This document shows positions 52,116 to 59,767 of a stretch of 64,000 bases of DNA, one piece after another (position 1 is the stretch's first letter; the number at the start of each line of letters is the position of its first letter). Both the position numbers and the translations under genes were made by a program. The stretch lies in the NCBI GenBank assembly GCA_039815825.1, contig JBCBYO010000003.1, forward strand, positions 87,128 to 151,127, in the 5' to 3' direction. This stretch comes from JBCBDX01 sp039815825. GTDB lineage: Bacteria > Pseudomonadota > Alphaproteobacteria > Rhizobiales > Rhizobiaceae. Under the pieces are notes generated by a model, which had not been told where the DNA came from, ran no database searches, and worked only from the letters and a program-made list of their open reading frames with translations.

Positions 52116-53375
52116 TTAGCCGTGCGTCTCCAGCCATGTGCTGATGCGGGTTTCCAATGCTTCAACGAGCTGCTCGTTTTCAAGCTCTTCAACCAGCTCG
52201 TCGACGAAGGCTTCGACCAAAAGACCCCGCGCTGTTTTTTCCGAGATGCCGCGCGCCATCAAATAGAACAAATGATTCTCGTCGATTTCCGCAACAGTCG
52301 CGCCATGGGCACAAATCACATCGTCGGCGAAAATCTCCAGTTCGGGCTTCACCGAAACACCGGCCTCGTCTGACAATAACAACGTGTTGGCTGCCATTTG
52401 TGCATCCGTTTTTTGCGCTATCTGCGCAACACGGATTTGCCCTTGAAAAACCGCTTGTCCGTTGCCGGTCACAACACTTCTTACAGTCTCTTCCGACGTT
52501 GTGTTTGGCACCTTGTGATCAAGCATCAAAGTGATGTCGCAATGGGTATCATCGCCAACCATGTTAATGGCGCGGAAGTTGAGATGAGAATTCTCACCGG
52601 CGCAACGCGCATGCACTTCCTGGCGGATCAACTGGCCACCGAAATTGGCTATGAACAAATTCACCGTTGCGCCTTCGGCAATGTCGAATACCAGTTTTGT
52701 GAGGCGCGATGCGTCAGCGCCCTCTTCCTGAACGACAATCCAGTCTAAGGTAGCGCCATCCTTGACCGTCACAGTCGCAACGCCAGTTGACATGGCATCA
52801 TCCGTGCTCGCCGAACGGTCGACGAACGTCGCTGACGCATCGGCGCCGATGGCGACCAAATGGCTGCTATGCGCCTGCGTAGCCGCGGTCAGGGTTTGGA
52901 TTTCGACCGCCTGCGTCAACTCGCTACCATCGGAAACCGTAAAACGGTAACCGCCGGCGACAAAAGCTGCATTGATTTGGCCAATAGTATCATCGCTTCC
53001 GTCAAACTCCGGCACATAACCGCCCACCTCCGCGCCGAGCGCATCTGCGATCAGCTCGACGTTCAAGCCATCCAACTGGCTCGGTGTTGTCGCAACGCCA
53101 TTTTCAACGGTAAGAACGTGAGAACCGTCAAGGATCGGCGCGCTTTGCACCATTTGTCCGCCGGTACCGCTCGGCAGCTTGGTAAGTAGGCGGCGCAGGT
53201 CCGTATAGTGCCAAGCCTCAATCTTTCGGGTCGGCAATCCATTGCTTTTCAGTGCTTCAATAGCTGCGTCTCGCGCTTCCACAGTGTCCGCGTTGCCAGG
53301 CAAAGTGCCTGCTCGATCAGAAAAGGACGCAACAAGCGCCTCTTCAACGGCTGTTAATTTTACCGGTGCATTCAT
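52116..53375 (-). CDS. sufD: SufD, Fe-S scaffold subunit
   Basis: A 419-residue SufBD-family protein with the C-terminal core stretches HCDITLMLDHKVPNTTSEETVRSVV, VFQGQIRVAQIAQKTDAQMAANTLLLSDEAGVSVKPELEIFADDV, CAHGATVAEID and FYLMARGISEKTARGLL. It pairs with SufB in the SufBC2D scaffold. Nineteen bases after sufC. Confidence 0.93.
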   Translation of the reverse strand: MNAPVKLTAVEEALVASFSDRAGTLPGNADTVEARDAAIEALKSNGLPTRKIEAWHYTDLRRLLTKLPSGTGGQMVQSAPILDGSHVLTVENGVATTPSQLDGLNVELIADALGAEVGGYVPEFDGSDDTIGQINAAFVAGGYRFTVSDGSELTQAVEIQTLTAATQAHSSHLVAIGADASATFVDRSASTDDAMSTGVATVTVKDGATLDWIVVQEEGADASRLTKLVFDIAEGATVNLFIANFGGQLIRQEVHARCAGENSHLNFRAINMVGDDTHCDITLMLDHKVPNTTSEETVRSVVTGNGQAVFQGQIRVAQIAQKTDAQMAANTLLLSDEAGVSVKPELEIFADDVICAHGATVAEIDENHLFYLMARGISEKTARGLLVEAFVDELVEELENEQLVEALETRISTWLETHG

Positions 53376-53394
53376 CGGTGAATACTCCCCTGCC

Positions 53395-54150
53395 TTAAGC
53401 AGCTTGTGCGATGATGTCGGAATAGCCCTTAGCTTCCAACTCTTTGGCCAAATCCTTATCGCCAGACTTTACGATTTGCCCCTTAGAAAGAACGTGGACT
53501 GAGTCCGGTACAATATAATCCAGCAGGCGCTGATAGTGGGTAATGACGATCGTGGCACGGTCAGGTGAACGAAGTGCGTTTACGCCTTCGGAAACGATTT
53601 TCAGCGCGTCAATATCGAGGCCGGAATCTGTTTCATCCAGTACACACAGCGATGGTGCCAACAGCTTCATTTGCAGGATTTCAGCGCGTTTTTTCTCACC
53701 ACCGGAAAAGCCGACATTGAGAGGGCGTTTTAGCATATCCATCGAGATGTTCAGCGTCGCAGCCGCTTCACGAACGGTTTTGATGAAATCCGGGGTGGAA
53801 AGTTCATCTTCGCCGCGCGCCTTACGCTGTTCGTTCATCGCCACTTTCAAAAACTGCATCGTGGCAACGCCGGGTATTTCCATCGGATACTGGAATGCCA
53901 AGAAAATGCCTGCCGCCGCGCGTTCCGCAGGGTCCATCTCCAGAATGCTCTCGCCATTGTAGAGGATATCACCTTCGGTAACCTCGTAGTCTTCGCGGCC
54001 CGCCAAGATGTATGAAAGCGTCGATTTTCCGGAACCGTTGGGACCCATGATCGCGGCCACCTCTCCGGCTTTCACTGTCAGGTTCAAACCATTGATGATC
54101 TGCGTATCTGTTTCTGCGATCTTCGCGTGAAGGTTCTTGATTTCCAGCAT
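53395..54150 (-). CDS. sufC: SufC, ATPase of the Fe-S scaffold
   Basis: A 251-residue ABC-type ATPase: Walker A GPNGSGKST, signature FSGGEKKR, Walker B LCVLDETDSGLD, H-loop ITHYQ. It drives cluster assembly on SufB-SufD and is cytoplasmic, not a transporter. ATG 54150 begins 53 bases after the small secreted protein gene. Confidence 0.94.
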   Translation of the reverse strand: MLEIKNLHAKIAETDTQIINGLNLTVKAGEVAAIMGPNGSGKSTLSYILAGREDYEVTEGDILYNGESILEMDPAERAAAGIFLAFQYPMEIPGVATMQFLKVAMNEQRKARGEDELSTPDFIKTVREAAATLNISMDMLKRPLNVGFSGGEKKRAEILQMKLLAPSLCVLDETDSGLDIDALKIVSEGVNALRSPDRATIVITHYQRLLDYIVPDSVHVLSKGQIVKSGDKDLAKELEAKGYSDIIAQAA

Positions 54151-54203
54151 TTGATTTCTCCGTCAGCGCAAAAGCGCAGCATTCAATGATTTATCTAACA
54201 GTC

Positions 54204-54653
54204 TCACGCGCACGGCCGTCCAACCCATTGACCAGCCATGCCACCGCGTTGGCATCGCCATTTCCAGCCATGCGCTACGAGTTCATATTGCCCATCGTCT
54301 GTGGGCTTGAGCATAAAACGCTCCCAGCCACCGCCGACGCTATCGTCGGCATACCCGGTCTCGATCGCATCAACGATGAAACGCGTTTGCTCGGGGAAAA
54401 AAGCGTTGATTATCCGGACGTTGATCGAAAGCTCCGGCCTGCCTTCATCCTCTATGGGAAAAGCCATGTACTTGTCGCCGAGGATTGCCAGTGGCGCAGC
54501 GACGGTGACCGCCTCCGGCGTTTGCCAAGCCATAAAACCCTCCGGCGTCGGCAACTCGTCGGCCGCGAACGCAAAGGCTGGCAGCGCGACGGCGAAAACC
54601 ATCGCACCACCAAGCCAACGCAAGAAGCGATTATGCCGACATACATTTACCAT
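54204..54653 (-). CDS. hypothetical secreted protein inserted between sufB and sufC
   Basis: A 149-residue protein not recognised as a named family. It has a hydrophobic N-terminal signal (FLRWLGGAMVFAVALPAFAFA) with cleavage near AFA-A, and a mature part of about 120 residues with two C-terminal cysteines (WKWRCQRGG and GRPCA) that could form a disulfide. It starts eight bases after the sufB stop; GTG 54659 is an alternative start. A secreted protein inside an operon for a cytoplasmic machine is unexpected. It may be linked only by co-transcription. Confidence 0.72.
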   Translation of the reverse strand: MVNVCRHNRFLRWLGGAMVFAVALPAFAFAADELPTPEGFMAWQTPEAVTVAAPLAILGDKYMAFPIEDEGRPELSINVRIINAFFPEQTRFIVDAIETGYADDSVGGGWERFMLKPTDDGQYELVAHGWKWRCQRGGMAGQWVGRPCA

Positions 54654-54661
54654 TGTCACGA

Positions 54662-56131
54662 TCAGCCGACTGAGCCTTCAAGGCTGATCCCAATCAGCTT
54701 TTGGGCTTCAACCGCAAACTCCATCGGCAGTTCCTGGATAACTTCTTTCACAAACCCATTGACGATCAGCGCGATGGCCTCTTCTTCAGGGATGCCGCGC
54801 TGCATGCAATAGAACAGCTGATCCTCAGAGATCTTTGAGGTCGTAGCTTCGTGCTCAAACTGTGCGGTAGCGTTGTTGGCCTCGATGTAAGGCACGGTAT
54901 GGGCACCGCAGTCATTGCCAATCAAAAGCGAGTCACACTGGGTAAAGTTGCGGGCGTCGATCGCCTTACGGTGCGCGGAAACCCGGCCACGATAAGTGTT
55001 TTGGGACCGGCCAGCGGAAATACCTTTTGAAATAATCCGGCTCTTGGTGCGTTTGCCCAGATGGATCATCTTCGTGCCACTATCGACCTGCTGCGCACCG
55101 TTGGAGACCGCAATCGAATAGAATTCGCCCTGGCTATCATCGCCACGCAAAATGCAAGACGGATACTTCCACGTAATCGCCGAACCAGTTTCAACCTGTG
55201 TCCAAGAAATCTTGGAACGATCGCCCCTGCAATCGCCGCGCTTTGTCACGAAATTATAGATACCGCCCTTGCCGTCCGCATCACCGGGATACCAGTTTTG
55301 GACGGTGGAGTATTTGATTTCGGCGTCTTCCATTGCCACGAGCTCAACAACCGCCGCGTGGAGCTGGTTTTCATCACGCTGTGGCGCCGTACAGCCTTCC
55401 AGATAGGAAACATACGCGCCCTTTTCCGCAATAATGAGCGTACGCTCAAACTGACCGGTATTTTTTTCATTGATGCGGAAATAGGTCGACAATTCCATCG
55501 GACAGCGAACGCCCTCTGGTACATAGACAAATGAGCCATCGGTAAAGACCGCGCAGTTCAGGGCAGAATAGTAATTGTCCGAAACCGGCACGACCGATGC
55601 CAAATACTTCTTCACCAGTTCCGGATGTTCGCGGATTGCCTCGGAAATAGACATGAAGATAACGCCCGCCTTGGCCAACTCTTCTTTGAAGGTTGTAACC
55701 ACGGAGACTGAATCAAACACCGCGTCGACCGCAACCTTGCGCTCTTGGACGCCAGCAAGAATTTCTTGCTCAGCGAGTGGAATACCCAACTTTTCATATG
55801 TCTTGCGGATTTCCGGGTCGACATCGTCGATCGTTTTCGGGCCATCCTGACCTTTTGGAGCGGCGTAGTAGTAGATGTCATTAAAGTCGATTTTGGGGTA
55901 ATCGACCCGCGCCCAATCAGGCTCGTCCATGGTCAACCAACGTTTGTAAGCGTCAAGGCGCCATTCCAGCATCCATTCAGGCTCGTTCTTTTTGGCCGAG
56001 ATAAAGCGGATAACCTCTTCTGAAAGTCCCTTGGGCGCTTTGTCCGTTTCAACAATTGTCTCGAACCCATATTTATACTGGTCGACGTCAATTTTCTTGA
56101 CCTGATCAATCGTTTCCTGAACAGCAGGCAT
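54662..56131 (-). CDS. sufB: SufB, Fe-S scaffold subunit
   Basis: A 489-residue SufB with family stretches SYLEGCTAPQRDENQLHAAVVELVAMEDAEIKYSTVQNWY, GSAITWKYPSCILRGDDSQGEFYSIAVSNG, KGISAGRSQNTYRG and CDSLLIGNDCGAHTVPYIEANN (conserved cysteine). It is the main scaffold where clusters form. The promoter region upstream carries an Irr-box-like site. Confidence 0.95.
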   Translation of the reverse strand: MPAVQETIDQVKKIDVDQYKYGFETIVETDKAPKGLSEEVIRFISAKKNEPEWMLEWRLDAYKRWLTMDEPDWARVDYPKIDFNDIYYYAAPKGQDGPKTIDDVDPEIRKTYEKLGIPLAEQEILAGVQERKVAVDAVFDSVSVVTTFKEELAKAGVIFMSISEAIREHPELVKKYLASVVPVSDNYYSALNCAVFTDGSFVYVPEGVRCPMELSTYFRINEKNTGQFERTLIIAEKGAYVSYLEGCTAPQRDENQLHAAVVELVAMEDAEIKYSTVQNWYPGDADGKGGIYNFVTKRGDCRGDRSKISWTQVETGSAITWKYPSCILRGDDSQGEFYSIAVSNGAQQVDSGTKMIHLGKRTKSRIISKGISAGRSQNTYRGRVSAHRKAIDARNFTQCDSLLIGNDCGAHTVPYIEANNATAQFEHEATTSKISEDQLFYCMQRGIPEEEAIALIVNGFVKEVIQELPMEFAVEAQKLIGISLEGSVG

Positions 56132-56196
56132 AAGCGGCTCCTAAAGCGCGTTTGTCTTTCGTCTTGGTTGATAACCTCATATAGCGCCTTTTCCAG

Positions 56197-56213
56197 TTTT
56201 GAAAAGTTCTAAA
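56197..56213. promoter_or_regulatory. Irr (ICE) box-like site before sufB
   Basis: TTTTGAAAAGTTCTAAA matches the rhizobial Irr-binding (iron control element) consensus TTTRGAAYNRTTCYAAA at 15 of 17 positions. It lies 66 bases before the sufB start, between sufB and the upstream cysteine desulfurase gene. Irr controls iron-linked genes in alphaproteobacteria; binding here is inferred from the sequence match. Confidence 0.6.
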
Positions 56214-56241
56214 CTAGAAAATATGACTGTTTGAGACAGGT

Positions 56242-57399
56242 TTATTCGCCACTGGCCGCCCGCTCGGCTATTTTGGCGAATTTTTGGAGGAAATCGGACA
56301 CATCTGCGGCGCTATTGCCAAGGCCCAAAGACAGCCTGATCGCGCCTTCGCCTGATTGAACGCCCATTGCGGCGAGGACATGGCTCGCCCCGACTTTTCC
56401 AGAGGAACAAGCAGAGCCTGGCGATGTCGCGAAACCGTCCAAATCGAGCGCGATCTGGAGCGTTTCAGCCTTCATGCCGGGCAACGAGAAGAAGATCGTA
56501 TTGGGCAGACGCTTTTCGCCCTGCGCATAGAAAACGGAAGTAGGCGCTACCTCGCGAATTCCTTCTTCCAGCTGATCACGCAGGTGTGCGACGTCTTGCC
56601 ATTCGTCCATGCTGTTCAACGCATGCTCGGCTGCTTGCCCAAATCCAGCTAAATTTACGGGCGACTCCGTGCCCGATCGATGGCCACGCTCTTGGCCGCC
56701 ACCGCGAATTAACGGCATGGGCATCAACAGGTCAGAAAAGGCAACTAACGCACCCGCTCCCTTAGGGCCGCCGATCTTGTGTGATGACAAAATCAAATAG
56801 TCAGCAAACCCCGTCGAAATATCGATCGGCAAACGCCCGGCTGCCTGCACAGCGTCGACGACAAAAACGCCCCGGTTTGCTTTGACCAAACGGCTGATTT
56901 CATCGACGGGTTGAATGACACCGGTTTCATTATTGGCAAAGTGACAAACAACCAGCGGTAAACCGGCGGCATGGTCGTGCAGCGCCACCACTTGCTCAAG
57001 CGCCGGTAAATCAACAAGGCCATTGTCGCGGACGGGGAACAGCATCCTATCTTCGGCACGGAAGCTGCCACCTTCCAACGTGCACGGATGATCGGCCGCG
57101 CAAACGTAAAGGCGGCTCATGTTTACAGGCGCCCGGCCCATCGAATAATGAGGCGTCAATGCCAGCGCAGCCGCTTCAGTGGCGCCTGATGTAAAAACAA
57201 CATGGTCAGGGTTTGCGTTGACAAGTGCCGCCACCTGCCGACGCGCTTTTTTCACGACAGCTCTGGCTTTCCGACCTTCAGCGTGCACCGAAGATGGATT
57301 GGCGTCGATATCCATCACCGCAATCATTGCTGCGCGTGCGTCATCAAGCAAAGGCGCTGATGCGTTATAGTCGAAGTAGATGCGCGATTTTCCAGCCAT
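56242..57399 (-). CDS. cysteine desulfurase, IscS/NifS-like
   Basis: A 385-residue class V PLP enzyme. It has IYFDYNASAPL, VFTSGATEAAALAL, the PLP lysine in LSSHKIGGPKGAG, and the catalytic cysteine in TSPGSACSSGKVGASHVL, whose extended-loop form matches IscS/NifS. It is the second desulfurase of the locus besides SufS and may serve tRNA or general sulfur transfer, or the SUF scaffold. It is separated from sufB by 110 bases holding the Irr-like site, and is divergent from the alpha/beta hydrolase gene. Confidence 0.9.
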   Translation of the reverse strand: MAGKSRIYFDYNASAPLLDDARAAMIAVMDIDANPSSVHAEGRKARAVVKKARRQVAALVNANPDHVVFTSGATEAAALALTPHYSMGRAPVNMSRLYVCAADHPCTLEGGSFRAEDRMLFPVRDNGLVDLPALEQVVALHDHAAGLPLVVCHFANNETGVIQPVDEISRLVKANRGVFVVDAVQAAGRLPIDISTGFADYLILSSHKIGGPKGAGALVAFSDLLMPMPLIRGGGQERGHRSGTESPVNLAGFGQAAEHALNSMDEWQDVAHLRDQLEEGIREVAPTSVFYAQGEKRLPNTIFFSLPGMKAETLQIALDLDGFATSPGSACSSGKVGASHVLAAMGVQSGEGAIRLSLGLGNSAADVSDFLQKFAKIAERAASGE

Positions 57400-57548
57400 T
57401 TATCTATGCGAACAAACCCGCGTACGGATTTCCTTGAAATTTGCACCGCCAAACCCTTATGACGGGCGCAGCATACGTAATAAATTGCAGACAAAGCAGC
57501 AACCGACCTGGATGCCGCGCTCCGCAAACCTATAGATTTGGAGAGTTT

Positions 57549-58232
57549 ATGCCTGAAGTAATTTTCAACGGCCCGGAAGGCCGGTTGGAAGGCCGGTATC
57601 AGCCAGCTGCCGAAAAAGACGCACCTATTGCAATGATCCTGCATCCGCACCCGCAATTCGGTGGCAATATGAACAATCCGATGATCTACAATTTGTTCTA
57701 CATGTTCCAGGAACGTGGATTTACGACTTTGCGCTTCAATTTCCGAGGGATTGGGCGCAGCCAAGGTGAATTCGATCATGGCGCAGGGGAACTTTCAGAC
57801 GCTGCTGCTGCGCTCGACTGGGTCCAGTCACTGCATCCGGAAGCCAAATTTTGCTGGGTCGCTGGCTATTCTTTCGGCGCGTGGATCGGCATGCAATTGC
57901 TGATGCGGCGCCCGGAGATCGAAGGCTTCATGTCAATTTCGCCGCAGCCAAACACTTATGATTTTGCGTTTTTGGCGCCCTGCCCCTCATCAGGGCTTAT
58001 CATTCACGGCTCCGATGACCGGGTCGCCCCTCCCGACGCGGTGCAAGGGCTTGTCGACAAGCTCCACACCCAGAAGGGTATTCTCATCACCCAGCGGACA
58101 ATGGAAGGCGCCAACCACTTCTATCAGGGCCATGAGGAAGAGCTACTTGAAGAGTGCGCGATGTATTTGGATGCGCGTCTACGCGGCGAGCTTGTGCCCG
58201 ACAATGTAAAGCAGCTGGTCGGGAAGCGGTAA
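57549..58232 (+). CDS. alpha/beta hydrolase
   Basis: A 227-residue alpha/beta hydrolase with LRFNFRGIGRSQGEFDHG, the nucleophile elbow GYSFGAWIG, an acid in HGSDDRVAPP and a histidine in EGANHFYQGH, so the Ser-Asp-His triad is complete. It begins MPEVIFNGPEGRLEGRY with GGAG before ATG 57549. Divergent from the desulfurase gene, an arrangement usual in rhizobia. Substrate unknown. Confidence 0.86.
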   Translation: MPEVIFNGPEGRLEGRYQPAAEKDAPIAMILHPHPQFGGNMNNPMIYNLFYMFQERGFTTLRFNFRGIGRSQGEFDHGAGELSDAAAALDWVQSLHPEAKFCWVAGYSFGAWIGMQLLMRRPEIEGFMSISPQPNTYDFAFLAPCPSSGLIIHGSDDRVAPPDAVQGLVDKLHTQKGILITQRTMEGANHFYQGHEEELLEECAMYLDARLRGELVPDNVKQLVGKR

Positions 58233-58825
58233 CGAGCCCTTTTTGCGCCGGTTTGCGACCCGTCGATGCCCATCGAATCAGTACCAGACAGTCTTTGGGC
58301 GGCATTCAAAAGCCGCCTGAGTACATTGTATTGCGTTATTGTAGCGGTCGACACTACCGCACATTTTACGACTGCAGATAAATACCCTTTTTAATTGTAT
58401 TGGCTTTTTCGTCGGTACGAATGAGCCGAATAATGTACCCCAATTCGCGTTATCGGGCGTTTTGCAGCATAATAATACAACCAATACGCGAATCACCAGT
58501 AGGCATGGGTATCCGCTATGCGTTTGTCCTTTGTAATCCAAGCAACTTTTCCCGGCCCCCAACAAGCTGATGATCGTTTCACTGCTGGCGGAAATAGATC
58601 GGCGCTTGGACGGGTTATCATCTCAACCCAGCAACTACTCAAGATAAGGGAAAAACCAAAAATATAGAATCATCTCGTTCTGTAAATTTTTATTTCAGAA
58701 AAAGAAATATAAGTGTATGTGCTGAGTATTTTCACAAATATTAGATGGGTTGAATACACTTCAATTCATAATAGATGTCTCTGTGCACCCATAAATACTG
58801 GGGCTATAAAAACAGGAGCATCAAA
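58233..58825. other. 593-base non-coding stretch, AT-rich in its second half
   Basis: No gene of convincing quality is seen here on either strand. From about 58380 the sequence becomes clearly richer in A and T than the flanking genes, with long runs such as TAAATTTTTATTTCAG near 58683. A short 25-codon frame at 58569-58646 has no ribosome binding site of note. TTGAAT at 58750-58755, 16 bases before TAGATG, is a weak promoter candidate for the peptide gene. The base composition suggests that the segment came in with the following peptide genes. Confidence 0.5.
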
Positions 58826-58966
58826 ATGAAGAAATCTAACTCAACCGTAGCAGTAAAGCCGCAGCCGAAAACAGAAATGGGCGGCGGACTTTCTCCGATT
58901 CGGATTGCCGTAAAAGGTCAGCCAAAGACAGAAATGGGCGGCGGCCTTTCACCCGTCACGAAGTAA
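58826..58966 (+). CDS. 46-residue repeat peptide, candidate precursor peptide
   Basis: Not recognised as a known family. After a nine-residue basic/polar start (MKKSNSTVA) the peptide holds two near-identical 18-residue units, at residues 8-25 and 27-44, sharing AVK and the core QPKTEMGGGLSP. The two 12-residue cores differ at five synonymous codons and no amino acid, so the encoded protein is under selection. CAGGAG lies seven bases before ATG 58826; ATG 58775 in the same frame lacks a ribosome binding site. There is no signal peptide or cysteine. A 10-base hairpin and then a DUF6065-like gene follow. A precursor of a modified or cleaved repeat peptide fits, but is inference. Confidence 0.75.
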   Translation: MKKSNSTVAVKPQPKTEMGGGLSPIRIAVKGQPKTEMGGGLSPVTK

Positions 58967-58976
58967 TTTAATATTC

Positions 58977-58999
58977 GGCAGGCGGCACCGCCGCCTGCC
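58977..58999 (+). other. hairpin between the repeat-peptide gene and its neighbour
   Basis: Perfect 10-base arms (GGCAGGCGGC and GCCGCCTGCC) with a 3-base loop start ten bases past the peptide stop and end 24 bases before the next ATG. No T-run follows. Such an element between a small peptide gene and a larger gene would keep the peptide mRNA in excess. Confidence 0.65.
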
Positions 59000-59023
59000 C
59001 ATCCATTTCTGAAAGAATTTACG

Positions 59024-59758
59024 ATGAGCAAAACAGTATCAGTTTGGAAAGCCTATCCCGGTGCGCCCAACATAAGACGGGCGGAAAAGAGCGGCGCGGG
59101 AACACTCCCCGCAGGCGCATTCCAATATTGCGAGGCAATGCGAACCGCATCCTCTTTTGGCTGGTATGTTTATGCGCCCAAAGACATTTCGTTGGTCTTT
59201 GATGGTCGTGAGGTGTTCTATTACGAAGACGGTCAGTGGTTTCCCCTAAAATCAATCAGCTTCGAGGACGAGTTCCGTGAGCAGTGGCGCTCGCAGGCAC
59301 CCGATGATTTGAAAGACTATGACCCGCCCTTTATGTCAGAGCTTTTCGTACCGGGCGCGATCCAAATTTGGTCTGGATACTTCGTCTCAACATCGCCCGA
59401 CTGGTCGTTGTTGGTGCGACAACCAGCAAACTACGACATTAGAAGCTCATTTTCTACGTTTGAAGGATTGGTCGAAACTGACCGTTTTCGCCCATGGCCG
59501 CTTTTCATCAACATACGCCTGCTGACGACAGATCGGGAGATCTTTATTTCAAAAGAGCGGCCACTTTTCCAAATGCAACCGATTCCGCGCCAGGCCTATC
59601 AATCTTCCGCTTTTGAAATGGATCTTAACCAACAGTTGGTCGCAGAGGACCAATCCATTAGTTGGGATGGGGTTCGCCACACTGTGCGAAAGATCGAAAA
59701 CAAAGAAACTCGACGGCCTGGGAGCTATGCGGTCGACGCCAGAAAGCGTGTTGCGTAA
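59024..59758 (+). CDS. DUF6065-like protein of unknown function
   Basis: A 244-residue soluble protein. The pattern resembles what I recall of DUF6065 proteins: an N-terminal SVWKAYPGAPNIRRAE, a CEAMRTASSFGWYVYAPKDI stretch, a central FVPGAIQIWSGYFVSTSPDWSLLVRQPANY, and GLVETDRFRPWPLFINIRLL. No signal peptide, membrane segment, cofactor motif or recognisable active site is seen. The ribosome binding site is weak (GAAAGA). It starts 57 bases after the peptide stop on the same strand, so the two genes are probably one transcript and this is the candidate partner, modifier or binder of the peptide. Family assignment from memory. Confidence 0.7.
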   Translation: MSKTVSVWKAYPGAPNIRRAEKSGAGTLPAGAFQYCEAMRTASSFGWYVYAPKDISLVFDGREVFYYEDGQWFPLKSISFEDEFREQWRSQAPDDLKDYDPPFMSELFVPGAIQIWSGYFVSTSPDWSLLVRQPANYDIRSSFSTFEGLVETDRFRPWPLFINIRLLTTDREIFISKERPLFQMQPIPRQAYQSSAFEMDLNQQLVAEDQSISWDGVRHTVRKIENKETRRPGSYAVDARKRVA

Positions 59759-59767
59759 CGGAAACGC

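Noticed and set aside
58278..58565. 95-codon minus-strand frame in the AT-rich stretch
   Set aside because: Translation is low-complexity and cysteine-rich without family features, it lacks a good ribosome binding site, and it crosses a change in base composition.
58569..58646. 25-codon frame beginning MIVSLLAEIDRRLDG
   Set aside because: Reads like the start or end of a helical protein but is too short and lacks a convincing ribosome binding site; noted only as a possible remnant.
58849..58957. The DNA repeat in the peptide gene as a CRISPR-like or tandem non-coding repeat
   Set aside because: Only two units, no spacers, and the differences are confined to synonymous third positions in the core, which shows a coding repeat.
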